This document shows, piece by piece, positions 39,202 to 49,904 of a stretch of DNA of 64,000 bases; the stretch's first letter is position 1, and every line of letters starts with the position of its first letter. The notes under the pieces were generated by a model. The model ran no database searches, had not been told where the DNA came from, and saw only the letters and a program-made list of their open reading frames with translations. This stretch comes from Janthinobacterium sp. CG3 (GTDB lineage: Bacteria; Pseudomonadota; Gammaproteobacteria; Burkholderiales; Burkholderiaceae_D), in contig NZ_KB467824.1 in NCBI RefSeq assembly GCF_000344615.1, positions 3,101,951-3,165,950 of the forward strand. Reading direction: 5' to 3'. The position numbers and the translations under genes were made by a program.

Positions 39202-39283
39202 GCGTCTGTTGTATCCTACGCCCTGCCGCACGGCAGCGCACGCCCGCTCGGCCGCGCCGGTGCCCCACACAAGGATGAAGAAC

Positions 39284-41038
39284 ATGAGTCTATCGAGGCT
39301 AATCGCCGGCTTCGTGCGCCAGCATTGGCGCGCCTACGCGGCGGCCGCGCTGATGCTGGCCGGCGTGGCCGCGCTGACGGCCTGGATACCGCGCAAGATC
39401 GGCGCGATGATCGACGCGATGGCCGCGCAGCGCCTGGGCGGCGACGCGCTGTGGCTGGAGCTGGCCGGCCTGCTGGCCATCGGCGCGGCAATCTATTTTC
39501 TGCGGGTCGGCTGGCGCATCACCTTGTTCGCCGCCGCCTACAAGCTCGGCGTCGAGCTGCGCACCCGCTTCCACCAGCGCCTGTCGCTGCAGGGGCCGGC
39601 GTTCTACCAGCGCCAGCGCACCGGCGACCTGATGGCGCTGGCCACCAACGACATCGACGCCATTGAAATGGCGGCCGGCGAGGCGATGCTGGCCGGCTTC
39701 GACGGCACGCTGACGCTGGTGATGGTGCTGGGCGTGATGCTGCTGGGCGTGGACTGGCGCCTGGCCTGCATCGCGCTGCTGCCGTTCCCGCTGATGGGGC
39801 TGGCCTTCTGGCGCATTTCCAGCCACATCCACACCGCCTCGACCGACTCGCTGGAGCGCTTCAGCGCCCTCAACGACCACGTCCAGGAAACCCTGGCCGG
39901 GGTGCGCACGGTGCGCGCGCTCGGCCTGGAACAACGCAGCGGCGCCCAGTTCGCCGTGCTGGCCGGACGCGCCGCCGACGCCAGCCTGGCGGCGCAACGC
40001 TGGGAGGCGGCCTATGAACCGGCCGTCGGCCTGACGCTGACGGCGGCCAGCACGCTGACGCTGGGCCTGGGCGGCTACCTGGTGTGGCAGAACCAGTTGA
40101 CGATTGGCGCGCTGACCAGTTTTTCGATGTACCTGGGCCAGTTGATCTGGCCGATGTTCGCCGCCGGCTGGGTGCTGTCGCTGATCGAACGCGGCCGCGC
40201 CGCCCACGCCCGCCTGCAACCGCTGCTGGACGCGCCGCTGGCGATCGACGACGACGGCGCCGTCGCCACGCTGGCGCCGGGCGCGCTGGCGCTGCGCGCG
40301 CTCGGCTACGCCTACCCCGGCCAGCAGGGCGCGGCGCTGGCCGAGGTCTCGCTGACGCTGCGGCCGGGCCAGACGCTGGGCCTGGTCGGCCCGACCGGCA
40401 GCGGCAAGTCGACGCTGCTGCGCCTGCTGCTGCGCCAGCTCGCGCCGCAGTCCGGCAGCGTGCGCTGGGGCGAGCACGCGCTGGCCGACTACACGCTGCA
40501 CACGCTGCGCGCGGCCATCAGCTGGGTGCCGCAGGAGTCCTTCCTGTTCTCGGCGACGATCGCCGACAACATCGCGCTGGCGCGCCCCGGCGCCAGCCAG
40601 CGCGAGATCGAGCGCGCCGCCACGCTGGCGGCGGTGCACGAGGACATCCTGCAATTCCCCGACGGCTACCGGACCCACGTCGGCGAGCGCGGCATTACGC
40701 TGTCCGGCGGCCAGCGCCAGCGCGTCGCCATCGCCCGCGCGCTGCTGGCCGACAGCACCCTGCTGCTACTCGACGACGCCTTGTCGGCGGTCGACACCGG
40801 CACCGAAACGCGCATCCTGCGGCACTTGGCGGAATTGCGCGCGCAACACCCGGAGCGCAGCGCGATCATCGCCAGCCACCGCCTCAGCGCGGTGGTCGGC
40901 GCCGACCTGATCGTGGTGCTGCACGGCGGACGCATCGTCGAAAGCGGCGACCATGCGTCGCTGCTGGCCACGGATGGCTGGTACGCCAGCCAGTGGCGCT
41001 ATCAACAATTGGAGGCCAGCCTTGACGCCATTGAATAA
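39284..41038 (+). CDS. mdlA: ABC exporter half-transporter, MdlA-like
   Basis: 584 residues: an N-terminal six-helix exporter domain (to about 315) and a C-terminal ATPase. ATPase motifs are GPTGSGKST (Walker A), LSGGQRQRVAIARALL (signature) and LLLLDDALSAVD (Walker B; Asp replaces the usual catalytic Glu, as in one half of asymmetric exporters). It probably pairs with the next gene product as a heterodimer exporting lipids or drugs. The ATG at 39284 has AAGG at a good distance; an ATG at 39275 is too close. Confidence 0.92.
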   Translation: MSLSRLIAGFVRQHWRAYAAAALMLAGVAALTAWIPRKIGAMIDAMAAQRLGGDALWLELAGLLAIGAAIYFLRVGWRITLFAAAYKLGVELRTRFHQRLSLQGPAFYQRQRTGDLMALATNDIDAIEMAAGEAMLAGFDGTLTLVMVLGVMLLGVDWRLACIALLPFPLMGLAFWRISSHIHTASTDSLERFSALNDHVQETLAGVRTVRALGLEQRSGAQFAVLAGRAADASLAAQRWEAAYEPAVGLTLTAASTLTLGLGGYLVWQNQLTIGALTSFSMYLGQLIWPMFAAGWVLSLIERGRAAHARLQPLLDAPLAIDDDGAVATLAPGALALRALGYAYPGQQGAALAEVSLTLRPGQTLGLVGPTGSGKSTLLRLLLRQLAPQSGSVRWGEHALADYTLHTLRAAISWVPQESFLFSATIADNIALARPGASQREIERAATLAAVHEDILQFPDGYRTHVGERGITLSGGQRQRVAIARALLADSTLLLLDDALSAVDTGTETRILRHLAELRAQHPERSAIIASHRLSAVVGADLIVVLHGGRIVESGDHASLLATDGWYASQWRYQQLEASLDAIE

Positions 41039-42818
41039 ATCCGCCGCCGCCGCGCCGCGCCAGAGCGCGCAGGCGTTCGCGCTGCTGCGCCGCGCCGCCG
41101 CCCCCGACCGGCGCCACCTGACGTGGGCGGTGCTGTGGCTGGTGGTCGCCGCCGCGCTGGAAGTGTCCGGCCCCATCCTCGGCAAGGCCCTGATCGACGA
41201 GCACTTGCTGCCGCGCAACCTCGACTGGCAGCGCATGGCGCTGCTGCTGGGCGGCTGCCTGCTCAGCGGCTGGATCGCTAGCGGCCTGCGCTACCTGCAA
41301 CTGCTGCGCCTATCCGGCCTGGCGATGCGCTCGGTGCAGCGCCTGCGCGAGGCGGTCTACGGCCACGTGCTGCGCCTGCCGATGGCGTTTTTCGACCGCG
41401 CCATCATCGGCCAGCTGGTCGGGCGCGTCACCAACGACACCGAGGCCGTCAAATCGCTCTACGTGCAGGTGCTGTTCGTCATGCTCGACAACTCCATCGT
41501 CCTGGTCGGCACCGCCTGCGCCATGGCCTGGCTGGACTGGCGCCTGATGCTGATCGTGCTGGCGCTGGTGCCGGCGGTCGTGGCCATCGTCTTCCTGTAC
41601 CAGCGCCGCAGCGCGCCGGCCGTGACGCGCGCGCGCGCGCTGCGCAGCGACATCAACGGCCAGGTCGCCGAATCGATCGGCGGCATGAGCGTGCTGCAGG
41701 CGAACAACGCCGCGGCCCGCTTCGGCGCGCGCTTCGGCGCCACCAACTGGCAGCACTACACGGCGCGCATGCAGGAGCTGCGCGCCAACGCCTGGCTGCT
41801 GCGCCCGGCGCTCGACATGCTCAACGTGATGCTGCTGGCGGTGGTCATCTTCAGCTTCGGCCGGCGCCAGATGAACGCGCTCGAAGTCGGCGTGCTGTAC
41901 GCCTTCATCAACTACATCGCCCGCGTGGTCGAGCCGCTGATCCAAATCACCATGCAGTTCAGCCAGTTGCAACAGTCGGTGGTGGCCTCGGCCCGGGTCG
42001 CCGCGCTGCTCGACGAGCCGGGCGCGCCCGAGCACGCCGCCGGCCGCGGCGCCGACGCGCCCAGCGACGCCGCCGCCGACGCCGACGCGCCGGCGGTGGC
42101 GATCCACGCGCTGTCGTTCGCCTACGACGGCCAGCGCAACGTGCTGCACCAGCTGTCGCTGGAGATCCCGCGGGGCGGCTTTGTCGGCATCGTCGGCCAC
42201 ACCGGCAGCGGCAAGTCGACGTTGCTGTCGCTGCTGCTGCGCTTTTATCCGGCGCGGCACGGCAGCATCGCCATCCACGGCGTGCCGCTCGACGCCATCG
42301 ACAACGAGCGCTTCCGCGCCGAGGTCGGCCTGGTGCCGCAGGACCCCTTCCTGCTGGCGGCCTCGGCGCGCGACAACATCGACATGGGGCGCGGCTACAG
42401 CGACGCCGACATCGAGGCGGCGGCGCGCGCGGCGCACGCGCACGGCTTCATCATGGCGCTCGAGCACGGCTACGACAGCGCGCTTGGCGAGGGCGGCTCG
42501 CGCCTGTCGTCGGGCCAGAAGCAGTTGCTGGCGATCGCCCGCGCGCTGGCCGGGCGCCCGCGCATCCTGCTGCTCGACGAGGCCACCTCGCGCATCGACA
42601 GCCAGACCGAGCAGATCGTCCAGCAAGCCCTCAACGAGCTGCGCGGCAAGGTCACCGTGATCGCCATCGCGCACCGCCTGTCGACCATCCGCGAGGCCGA
42701 CCGCATCATCGTGCTGAACCACGGCCGCATCGCCGAGGCCGGCCCGCACGAACAACTGATGCAAATCGAGGGCGGCTTGTACCAGCGCCTTTACCTGCTG
42801 CAGCAACTGGCCGCCTGA
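41022..42818 (+). CDS. mdlB: ABC exporter half-transporter, MdlB-like
   Basis: 598 residues with six membrane helices and an ATPase domain: GHTGSGKST (Walker A), LSSGQKQLLAIARALAG (signature LSSGQ) and ILLLDEATSRID with the canonical catalytic Glu. A TTG at 41022 with GGAGG six bases upstream is the best start and makes the gene overlap mdlA by 17 bases. The pair thus has one canonical and one degenerate composite ATP site, which is typical of heterodimeric exporters. The substrate is unknown. Confidence 0.92.
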   Translation: MTPLNKSAAAAPRQSAQAFALLRRAAAPDRRHLTWAVLWLVVAAALEVSGPILGKALIDEHLLPRNLDWQRMALLLGGCLLSGWIASGLRYLQLLRLSGLAMRSVQRLREAVYGHVLRLPMAFFDRAIIGQLVGRVTNDTEAVKSLYVQVLFVMLDNSIVLVGTACAMAWLDWRLMLIVLALVPAVVAIVFLYQRRSAPAVTRARALRSDINGQVAESIGGMSVLQANNAAARFGARFGATNWQHYTARMQELRANAWLLRPALDMLNVMLLAVVIFSFGRRQMNALEVGVLYAFINYIARVVEPLIQITMQFSQLQQSVVASARVAALLDEPGAPEHAAGRGADAPSDAAADADAPAVAIHALSFAYDGQRNVLHQLSLEIPRGGFVGIVGHTGSGKSTLLSLLLRFYPARHGSIAIHGVPLDAIDNERFRAEVGLVPQDPFLLAASARDNIDMGRGYSDADIEAAARAAHAHGFIMALEHGYDSALGEGGSRLSSGQKQLLAIARALAGRPRILLLDEATSRIDSQTEQIVQQALNELRGKVTVIAIAHRLSTIREADRIIVLNHGRIAEAGPHEQLMQIEGGLYQRLYLLQQLAA

Positions 42819-42820
42819 GG

Positions 42821-42858
42821 CGCGGCGCGGCCTGTGGCGGCGCCGCGCGGTTTTTTTT
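42821..42858 (+). terminator. Terminator of the mdlAB operon
   Basis: CGCGGCGC and GCGCCGCG form an 8-bp stem with an 11-base loop, followed closely by eight T residues. Confidence 0.8.
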
Positions 42859-42957
42859 CTTTGGAGCATGAATCAATAGTAGCGGGCGCAACGCTGCGGT
42901 ATAGTGATCCGTCGGCGCCGCAACCCGCCCGCCGCAGCCACAGTAGACGGGGTTCCC

Positions 42958-44667
42958 ATGCGCAGCAAACTGTCGATCAAAAACATCTTCATCGCGATTT
43001 TCCTGCTCAGCCTGGGCCTGTCCTTCCTCAGCCTGGGCGCGCTGTTCCGGGTCTCGTTAAAGCAGGCCGAGGCGAGCCGCGCCACCGAGACGCGCTACCA
43101 ATCCTACCTGCTGGCCGACGAACTGCGGCAAAGCTCGGACGACCTGACCCGCTTGGCGCGCACCTACGTCGTCTCGGCCGACCCGCAATATGAACGGCAG
43201 TACCTCGACATCCTCGACATCCGCAACGGCAAGAAGCCGCGGCCGCCGCACTACGAGCGTATCTATTGGGATTTCGTGGCCGCCGGCATGCCGGTGCCGG
43301 CCGCCACCGGCCCCGCCGTGGCGCTGGCCGACCTGATGCGCCAGGCCGGCTTCAGCGAGCAGGAGTTCGCCAAGCTGCAGCAGGCCCAGGCCAATTCCGA
43401 CGGCCTGGTGAAAACCGAGGTCATCGCGATGAACGCCGTCAAGGGCTTGTTCGACGACGGTAGCGGCAAGTTCGGCAAAAGCGGCCCGCCCGACCTGGAG
43501 ATGGCGCGCAAGATCATGCACGACGCCGAGTACCACCGCAACAAGGCCAAGATCATGCAGCCGGTAGACGAGTTCCTGGCCCTGCTCGACAGCCGCACCG
43601 GCGCCGCCGTGGCGGCGGCCGAGGGCGGCACCACGGCCGCCTACACCGTCACCGTGGGCCTGCTGCTGGTGTCGGTGGTGGTCTCGCTGCTGTGCCTGTT
43701 CCTGGTGTACCGCCACATCAAGCTCAACCTCGACCACGCCATCGCCACCGCGCAAAGAATCGCCGACGGCGACCTGACCACCGACGTCGTCGTCGAGCGG
43801 GAGGACGAGATCGGCGTGCTGATGCAGGCGATGAACACCATCAACGCCAACCTGACCGACATGATCGGCAACATCCGCAGCAGCACCGATGAAATGTCGG
43901 TGGCCACCCACGAAATCGCGCTGGGCAACGCCGACCTGTCGGCGCGCACCGAGGCGCAGGCCAGCTCGCTCGAGGAAACCGCCAGCTCGATGGAAACGCT
44001 GACGGCCACGGTGCGGCAAAACGCCGACAACGCCAACCAGGCCAACGACCTCGCCGCCAGCGCCTCCTCGGTGGCGCGCCAGGGCGGCGCTGTGGTGGCG
44101 CAGGTGGTCAGCACGATGGGCTCGATCAAGGAAAGTTCCAGCCAGATCGCCGACATCATCGGCGTCATCGACGGCATCGCCTTCCAGACCAACATACTGG
44201 CGCTGAACGCGGCGGTGGAGGCGGCGCGCGCCGGCGAACAGGGCCGCGGCTTCGCCGTCGTCGCCAGCGAGGTGCGCAACCTGGCGCACCGCAGCGCCGC
44301 CGCCGCCAAGGAGATCAAGGCGCTGATCGGCGCCTCGGTCGAGCGGGTCGACAGCGGCGGCAAGCTGGTCGACCAGGCCGGCCACACCATGACGCTGGTG
44401 GTGGACTCGATCCAGAAGGTGGCCGCCATCATGGTCGAGATCACCAGCGCGAGCCGGGAGCAGAGTACCGGCATCAGCGAGGTGAACCAGGCGGTCAGCG
44501 AGATGGATGCGATCACGCAACAGAACGCCGCGCTGGTGGAGGAGGCCGCCGCCGCCGCCGAAAGCCTGCAGGAACAGGCCGACGCGCTGTTCCGCGCGGT
44601 CGGCATGTTCCGCCTGAAGGGCGGCGCCGCCGGCGCGGCGCCGGCGCGCCTGCCGGGGCCGCGCTGA
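42958..44667 (+). CDS. Methyl-accepting chemotaxis protein
   Basis: 569 residues. Two membrane helices ([18 protein letters not shown] near the N-terminus and [19 protein letters not shown] near 235) flank a periplasmic sensor of about 190 residues, mostly helical, of no type I can name. A HAMP domain and the signalling hairpin follow; the tip reads [20 protein letters not shown] with [20 protein letters not shown]. The helix [20 protein letters not shown] is typical of beta-proteobacterial Tsr/Tar-like receptors. No CheW pentapeptide tail is present. The ligand is unknown. Confidence 0.93.
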   Translation: MRSKLSIKNIFIAIFLLSLGLSFLSLGALFRVSLKQAEASRATETRYQSYLLADELRQSSDDLTRLARTYVVSADPQYERQYLDILDIRNGKKPRPPHYERIYWDFVAAGMPVPAATGPAVALADLMRQAGFSEQEFAKLQQAQANSDGLVKTEVIAMNAVKGLFDDGSGKFGKSGPPDLEMARKIMHDAEYHRNKAKIMQPVDEFLALLDSRTGAAVAAAEGGTTAAYTVTVGLLLVSVVVSLLCLFLVYRHIKLNLDHAIATAQRIADGDLTTDVVVEREDEIGVLMQAMNTINANLTDMIGNIRSSTDEMSVATHEIALGNADLSARTEAQASSLEETASSMETLTATVRQNADNANQANDLAASASSVARQGGAVVAQVVSTMGSIKESSSQIADIIGVIDGIAFQTNILALNAAVEAARAGEQGRGFAVVASEVRNLAHRSAAAAKEIKALIGASVERVDSGGKLVDQAGHTMTLVVDSIQKVAAIMVEITSASREQSTGISEVNQAVSEMDAITQQNAALVEEAAAAAESLQEQADALFRAVGMFRLKGGAAGAAPARLPGPR

Positions 44668-44882
44668 GCGCGGCCCCGGCCCATCCGGCGACAACAATGC
44701 CGTCTTGACATCATTCCAGCGGGCGCGGCGCCGGCGCCGCCACAAATGCCACGCGTGCCGACGAAATCCCCGCGAACGTTGGGCTTTCTCACCTGCAACA
44801 AGAATATAATTGATGACTTAGATTGTTGGCAGCGGCCCGCCCCGGCGGGCGCTGCGGCAACATCCCCACCGGAGGCACGGCG

Positions 44883-47012
44883 TTGGCAGGCGATTTCCAT
44901 TCAACGATGTTGAGACAGCTGCGAGCTTGGCTGGCGCTAGCGTGCCTGGCGCCGGCGCTGGCGTGCGCCCAGACGGCGCTGGACGGGCGCATCGCCACCA
45001 TCCGCGAACAGAGCCGCCTGGTGCCCGACCGGGCCTTGCTGCAGCTGCAGCAGATCGAGGCGGAGGCGCGCGCGGCGGCGCCGCCGACGAAGTTCGAATT
45101 CCTCGCCCAGCTGAGCGTGGCGCGCATGCGCCTGGGCCAGATGCCGATCGCGCTGCAACTGGCCGACGAACTGATCGCCGCCGCCAAGGCCGGCGGCAGC
45201 GACGCCGGGCTGGCCAAGGGCATGCTGACCAAGGCCTATGTCAAGTTCGCCATGGCCGAGCCGACCAGTTCGCACCAGTTGGCCTTCGCCGCCGAACGGC
45301 TGGCCCACACCACCGGCGACCTGCGCCTGCGCGTGCTGGCCAGCATCACCGCCGGCGATTCCTGGGCCGAAGAGGGCAACTATCCGGCCGCGCTGGCGAA
45401 GCTGCAGATGGCGCTGGACCTGGCCCGCCAGCACGGCGAGCCGGGACCGCTGCTCAGCGCGCTAGACGCGCTGGCCATGCTGTACAGCCAGATGAAGGAA
45501 TACGAAAAAGGCTTCGTGGCGCTGCAGGAGTCGCTGCAGTTGATCGAACGGCTAGGCTTGACTGCCCGGCTGGTGATCGCCAAGAACACCGAGTACTGCC
45601 TGGCGATCGAGTCGAACCAGCCGGAGCGGGCGCTGCAGGCACTGCTGACGGGACTGGAGCTGGAACGCCAGCTCGGCGCCAGCAGCATGATCGCCAGCAC
45701 CCTGGTGAACCTGTCGGACAGTTACCTGAAGCGCTTCGACTATGCCAAGGCGCAGCAGTACGGCGAGCAGGCCATCGCCGCCGCGCGCCTGGTCAACGAC
45801 GAGGCGAGCGAGGCTACCGCCCACGTCAACATCGGCCAGGCCCTGCTCGGCAAGGGCCGCCTGGCCGAGGGCAAGAAGAGCTTCGAGCGGGGTCTGGCCT
45901 ATTATGAGAAGGCCGACAACAAACCGGAAATCCAGTCGGTGCTGAAGGAGTACGGCTCGGCGCTGGAGCGGGCCGGCGACATGACCGGCGCGGTGGCCGC
46001 CTACCACCGCGAGCGCGGCATTTCCAACCTGCTGTTCGAGAGCGAGCGCCAGAAGGCGGTCTACGAGCTGCAGGAAAAATACGAAACCGAAAAAAAGCAG
46101 CGCCAAATTGAACTGTTGAGCCGGGAAAACCAGGTCAAGAGCGCCGAGCTGGACAACCGCAAGCTGCAACAGCGGGTCTGGTGGTTGCTGGCGGTGGTGT
46201 TCGCGCTGGCGTCGGCGGTGGTCGGCCTGCTGTACCGCAAAGTGCGCCACGCCAACGTCCAGCTGCACGTGAAAAACCTCGAACTCAAGCAGCAAAGCTC
46301 GCGCGACCCGCTGACGGGGCTGTACAACCGCCGCCACTTCCAGGAGTTCATGCGCCTGCACAACCAGGTCGAGCAGCAGGGCGCCGCCGGCGACGGCGAC
46401 ATCGTCGGCGCCCTGTTCCTGCTCGACATCGACCACTTCAAGCACGTCAACGACGGCTACGGCCACGCCGCCGGCGACGCGGTGCTGAAAATGATCGCCG
46501 AAAACCTGCGCGAGCTGCTGCGCGAGACCGACATGATCGTGCGCTGGGGCGGCGAGGAATTCCTCGCCTTCCTGCCGGCGGTGCCGCGCAACGGCGTCGA
46601 CGAGGTGGCGCGGCGCGTGCTGCGCGGCGTCTCGACCCAGCGCGTCAGCTACCAGGGCAAGGAAATCGCCGTCAACGTCTCGATCGGCTTCGCGCCGTTC
46701 CCGCTGGTGCCGCTGGACGCGCCGTTGCCGTGGGAGCGCGCGGTCAACCTGGTCGACATGGCGCTGTACCTGGCCAAGGCGCACGGGCGCAACCGCGCCT
46801 ACGGCGTGCGCAGCTTCAACAACTTCGGCGCCACCTCGATGGAGTCGATCGAGCAAGACCTGGAGCTGGCCTGGCGCGCCGGTTTCGTCGACTTGAGCAT
46901 CGTCCTCGGCGCCGAGCCGGACACGCCGCCGGGCGCGCCGCACAGCCAGCCGGCGCGCGGCGCCAGCAACGTGGTGCCGCTGAAGGCGGCGCCGAAACCG
47001 GCCAGCCGCTAA
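44883..47012 (+). CDS. Periplasmic TPR sensor diguanylate cyclase
   Basis: About 709 residues. A signal sequence (LALACLAPALACAQ) is followed by roughly 360 residues of tetratricopeptide-type helical repeats. A coiled coil (ELQEKYETEKKQRQIELLSR) leads to a membrane helix (VWWLLAVVFALASAVVGLLY), and then a GGDEF domain carries WGGEEF and an RxxD inhibitory site (RETD) five residues before it. It would make cyclic-di-GMP in response to a periplasmic signal. The TTG at 44883 has GGAGG seven bases upstream; the ATG at 44907 is an alternative without a site. The C-terminal 60 residues are low-complexity. Confidence 0.9.
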   Translation: MAGDFHSTMLRQLRAWLALACLAPALACAQTALDGRIATIREQSRLVPDRALLQLQQIEAEARAAAPPTKFEFLAQLSVARMRLGQMPIALQLADELIAAAKAGGSDAGLAKGMLTKAYVKFAMAEPTSSHQLAFAAERLAHTTGDLRLRVLASITAGDSWAEEGNYPAALAKLQMALDLARQHGEPGPLLSALDALAMLYSQMKEYEKGFVALQESLQLIERLGLTARLVIAKNTEYCLAIESNQPERALQALLTGLELERQLGASSMIASTLVNLSDSYLKRFDYAKAQQYGEQAIAAARLVNDEASEATAHVNIGQALLGKGRLAEGKKSFERGLAYYEKADNKPEIQSVLKEYGSALERAGDMTGAVAAYHRERGISNLLFESERQKAVYELQEKYETEKKQRQIELLSRENQVKSAELDNRKLQQRVWWLLAVVFALASAVVGLLYRKVRHANVQLHVKNLELKQQSSRDPLTGLYNRRHFQEFMRLHNQVEQQGAAGDGDIVGALFLLDIDHFKHVNDGYGHAAGDAVLKMIAENLRELLRETDMIVRWGGEEFLAFLPAVPRNGVDEVARRVLRGVSTQRVSYQGKEIAVNVSIGFAPFPLVPLDAPLPWERAVNLVDMALYLAKAHGRNRAYGVRSFNNFGATSMESIEQDLELAWRAGFVDLSIVLGAEPDTPPGAPHSQPARGASNVVPLKAAPKPASR

Positions 47013-47041
47013 CGGCGCGGCCGGCCCGCCCCTCGCCGCGC

Positions 47042-47401
47042 CTACTTCGCCGGCTCGTCGGCCGGACGCGCCTTGCGCGCCGAATCCTGCATCTTCTCGC
47101 CGGCCTGGCTGACCTTGGCGCCGGCCCGCTCGACCGCCTTGCTGGCCTCCGCGCTGGCGTCCTCGGTCACCTGGTTGATCTTCGCCTTGGCGTCGTCGGC
47201 CGCCTTGAGGATGTCCTGGTTGGCCTTCTCGGCCGCCTGGGTCAGCTCGCGCCCGGTCTTTTCGGTGACCTGGTCGACCTTGCGCCCGGCCTGCTCGGCC
47301 GGACCGGCGCCGCTCAGCTCATCCTTCTTTTGGCAGCCCGCCAGCGCCACCAGCATCAGCCCGGCCGCGCACGCCGCCATCAGTTTTTTTGCGATAGTCA
47401 T
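47042..47401 (-). CDS. Small amphipathic lipoprotein
   Basis: 119 residues with a lipobox (LMLVALAGC), so the mature protein starts at Cys23. The rest is one long, highly charged amphipathic helix with 11-residue-like periodicity (KVDQVTEKTGRELTQAAEKAN, then KAKINQVTEDASAEASKAVER), recalling apolipoprotein- or LEA-like repeats. It is probably an outer- or inner-membrane-anchored stress or spacer protein. The function is unknown. It is convergent with the GGDEF gene. Confidence 0.85.
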   Translation of the reverse strand: MTIAKKLMAACAAGLMLVALAGCQKKDELSGAGPAEQAGRKVDQVTEKTGRELTQAAEKANQDILKAADDAKAKINQVTEDASAEASKAVERAGAKVSQAGEKMQDSARKARPADEPAK

Positions 47402-47619
47402 GTCATCCCCTTTTATTCTGAAATCAATACCAACTGGTGCCGAGCATACACCCGCGGCGGCGCTTTATATGTTCGTTGGCGAACATAATAAAACGTGCTT
47501 CGACCGGTGCACGCGGCGGTTGACACGACGCCGGCGAATCCCGACAATAGCACGCACGTTCGCTTTTTTAAGCGACTGCCGCGCCGCCCTCCACGATGTC
47601 CTTTCCGAAAGGCTTCACC

Positions 47620-49836
47620 ATGTCCGAACACGCCGTCGCCCACCGTATCTGCCCCTTTTGCGAAGCCAGTTGCGGGCTGCAAGTCGAACGCCAGGGCGCC
47701 GGCGTGGGACGCATCCGCGGCGACCGCGCCGACGTCTTCAGCGCCGGCTTCCTGTGTCCGAAGGCGGTCGGCCTGAAGGACTTGCACGAGGACCCGGACC
47801 GCCTGCGCACGCCGCTGATCAAGCGCGACGGCCGCTTCGTCGAGGCCAGCTGGGCCGACGCCTACGCCGAAATCGCCCGGCGCCTGCCCGCCGTCATCGC
47901 CGCCGGCGGGCCGGACGCCGTCGCCACCGTGCTGGGCAACCCGGTGTCGCACAAGATGGGCCTGACGCTGTACTTCCCGCGCCTGGCGCGCGCGCTCGGC
48001 ACCCGCAACATGTTTTCCGCCTCCAGCGTCGACCAGGTGCCGAAAATGCTGTCGGTCGGGCTGATGTTCGGCAGTTGGCTGTCGGTGCCGGTGCCCGACA
48101 TCGAACGTTGCCAGTTCCTGCTGGTGCTGGGCGCCAACCCGATGGTCTCGAACGGCAGCCTGTGGACCGTGCCGGACTTCCGCGGCAAGGCCAAGGCGCT
48201 GCGCGCGCGCGGCGGGCGCATCGTCGTCGTCGACCCGCGCCGCACGGAAACGGCCGAGGCGGCCGACGCCCACCACTTCATCCGCCCCGGCGCCGACGTG
48301 TTCTTCCTGCTCGGGCTGGTGCACACGCTGTTCGACGAAGGCTTGCTGCGGCTGGGCCGGCTGGAGGCGCACGTGGCCGGCGTGGCCGAACTGGGCGCCG
48401 CCGTCGCCGCCTACGCGCCCGAGCGCATGGCGGCGCGCTGCGGCGTCGCCGCCGCCAACGTGCGCGCGCTGGCGCGCGAACTGGCCGGCACCGAACGGGC
48501 CGCCGTGTACGGGCGCATCGGCACCTGTACCCAGCGGTACGGCACCCTGTGCTCGTGGCTGATCGACGTGCTCAACGTGCTCACCGGCCACCTCGACGCC
48601 GAGGGCGGCATGATGTTCCCGAAGGCGGCGGCGTTCGCCGCCAACACCCGCGGCCAGGGCGGCGGCGGGCGCGGCGTCGCCAGCGGGCGCCACCGCAGCC
48701 GCGTCTCCGGCGCGCCCGAGGTGGCCGGCGAACTGCCGCTGACCTGCCTGGCCGAGGAAATCGAGACGCCCGGGCCGGGACAGATCAAGGCGCTGATCAG
48801 CATTGCCGGCAACCCGGTGCTGTCGGCGCCGAACGGCCCGCGGCTGGCGCGCGCGCTGGAAGGGCTGGACTTCATGGTCAGCCTCGACATCTACCTGAAC
48901 GAAACCACGCGCCACGCCGACGTCATCCTGCCCGGCCTGTCGCCGCTGGAGGAGGCGCACTACGACGTCAGCTTCACCCAGTTTTCGCACCGCAACCACG
49001 CGCGCTACAGCGCGCCGGTGCTGGCGCGCGCCGCCGGCCAGCCGGAGGAATGGCAAAGCCTGCTGCGCCTGGCCGCCATCGCCAAGGGCCTGGGCGCCGA
49101 GGCCGACATCGAAGCGCTCGACGACGCCGCGCTGGCGGACGAATTGCAACGCACGGCCGGCCCGGCCGCTGGCGCCGTCATGGCGGCGCTGGCGCCGCGC
49201 CGCGGCGCCGAGCGCCTGCTCGACCTGGGCTTGCGCAGCGGACCGTACGGCGACCAGTTCGGCCGCGTGCCGGGCGGGCTGACGCTGGCGCGCATCCAGG
49301 CGGCGCCGTCCGGCATCGACCTCGGCCCGATGGCGCCGCGCATTCCCGAGCTGCTGCGCACGCCGTCGGGCAAGATCGAACTGGCGCCGCAACTCCTGCT
49401 CGACGACCTGGCGCGGGCCGCCGCCGACCTCGACACGGCGGCGCCGGACATGGTCATCATCGGCCGCCGCCAGCTGCGCTCGAACAACAGCTGGATGCAC
49501 AACCTGCCGGCGCTGGCCAAGGGCGCCTTCCGCTGCACGGCGCTGCTCCATCCGGACGACGCCGCGCGGCTGGGCCTGCGCGAAGGCGGCCGGGCGCAGA
49601 TCCGCAACGGCGACAAGCGCATCGAGGTGCAGGTGGAAATCAGCGCCGACATGATGCCGGGCGTGCTCAGCCTGCCGCACGGCTGGGGCCACGACTTGGA
49701 GGGCACGCGCCTGGGCGTGGCCGGCGAGCGCCCCGGCGTCAACCTGAACGCGCTGCTCGACGAAAACCTGCGCGACCCGCTGTCGGGCAACGCCGTGCTG
49801 TCGGGCGTCGCCGTCGACGTCAGCGCGGTGTTGTAG
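47620..49836 (+). CDS. Molybdopterin (bis-MGD) oxidoreductase, DMSO reductase superfamily
   Basis: 738 residues. The N-terminus HRICPFCEASCGLQVE, with a later CPK, carries the four cysteines of a 4Fe-4S cluster. Molybdopterin-binding segments follow (LVLGANPMVSNGSLWT, VVVDPRRTETAEAAD, SIAGNPVLSAP). The C-terminal MopB domain contains RRQLRSNNSWMHNLP and LPHGWGHD. The enzyme has no Tat signal, so it is cytoplasmic. It lacks companion subunits or a maturation chaperone nearby. AAAGG precedes the ATG at 47620. It is of the formate dehydrogenase/nitrate reductase-like type; the substrate is unknown. Confidence 0.9.
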   Translation: MSEHAVAHRICPFCEASCGLQVERQGAGVGRIRGDRADVFSAGFLCPKAVGLKDLHEDPDRLRTPLIKRDGRFVEASWADAYAEIARRLPAVIAAGGPDAVATVLGNPVSHKMGLTLYFPRLARALGTRNMFSASSVDQVPKMLSVGLMFGSWLSVPVPDIERCQFLLVLGANPMVSNGSLWTVPDFRGKAKALRARGGRIVVVDPRRTETAEAADAHHFIRPGADVFFLLGLVHTLFDEGLLRLGRLEAHVAGVAELGAAVAAYAPERMAARCGVAAANVRALARELAGTERAAVYGRIGTCTQRYGTLCSWLIDVLNVLTGHLDAEGGMMFPKAAAFAANTRGQGGGGRGVASGRHRSRVSGAPEVAGELPLTCLAEEIETPGPGQIKALISIAGNPVLSAPNGPRLARALEGLDFMVSLDIYLNETTRHADVILPGLSPLEEAHYDVSFTQFSHRNHARYSAPVLARAAGQPEEWQSLLRLAAIAKGLGAEADIEALDDAALADELQRTAGPAAGAVMAALAPRRGAERLLDLGLRSGPYGDQFGRVPGGLTLARIQAAPSGIDLGPMAPRIPELLRTPSGKIELAPQLLLDDLARAAADLDTAAPDMVIIGRRQLRSNNSWMHNLPALAKGAFRCTALLHPDDAARLGLREGGRAQIRNGDKRIEVQVEISADMMPGVLSLPHGWGHDLEGTRLGVAGERPGVNLNALLDENLRDPLSGNAVLSGVAVDVSAVL

Positions 49837-49866
49837 GTCGGGTTAGCCGGCACGGCGTAACCCGAC
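49835..49866. repeat. Dispersed hairpin repeat, copy 3
   Basis: GTCGGGTTA (49837-49845), 12-base loop, TAACCCGAC (49858-49866). The TAG of TAGGTCGG is the stop codon of the oxidoreductase gene. AACGTTGGCCGAAGCG follows, as at 36.3 kb. Confidence 0.75.
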
Positions 49867-49904
49867 AACGTTGGCCGAAGCGAAACGCGTGAACGCGCAA
49901 TAGA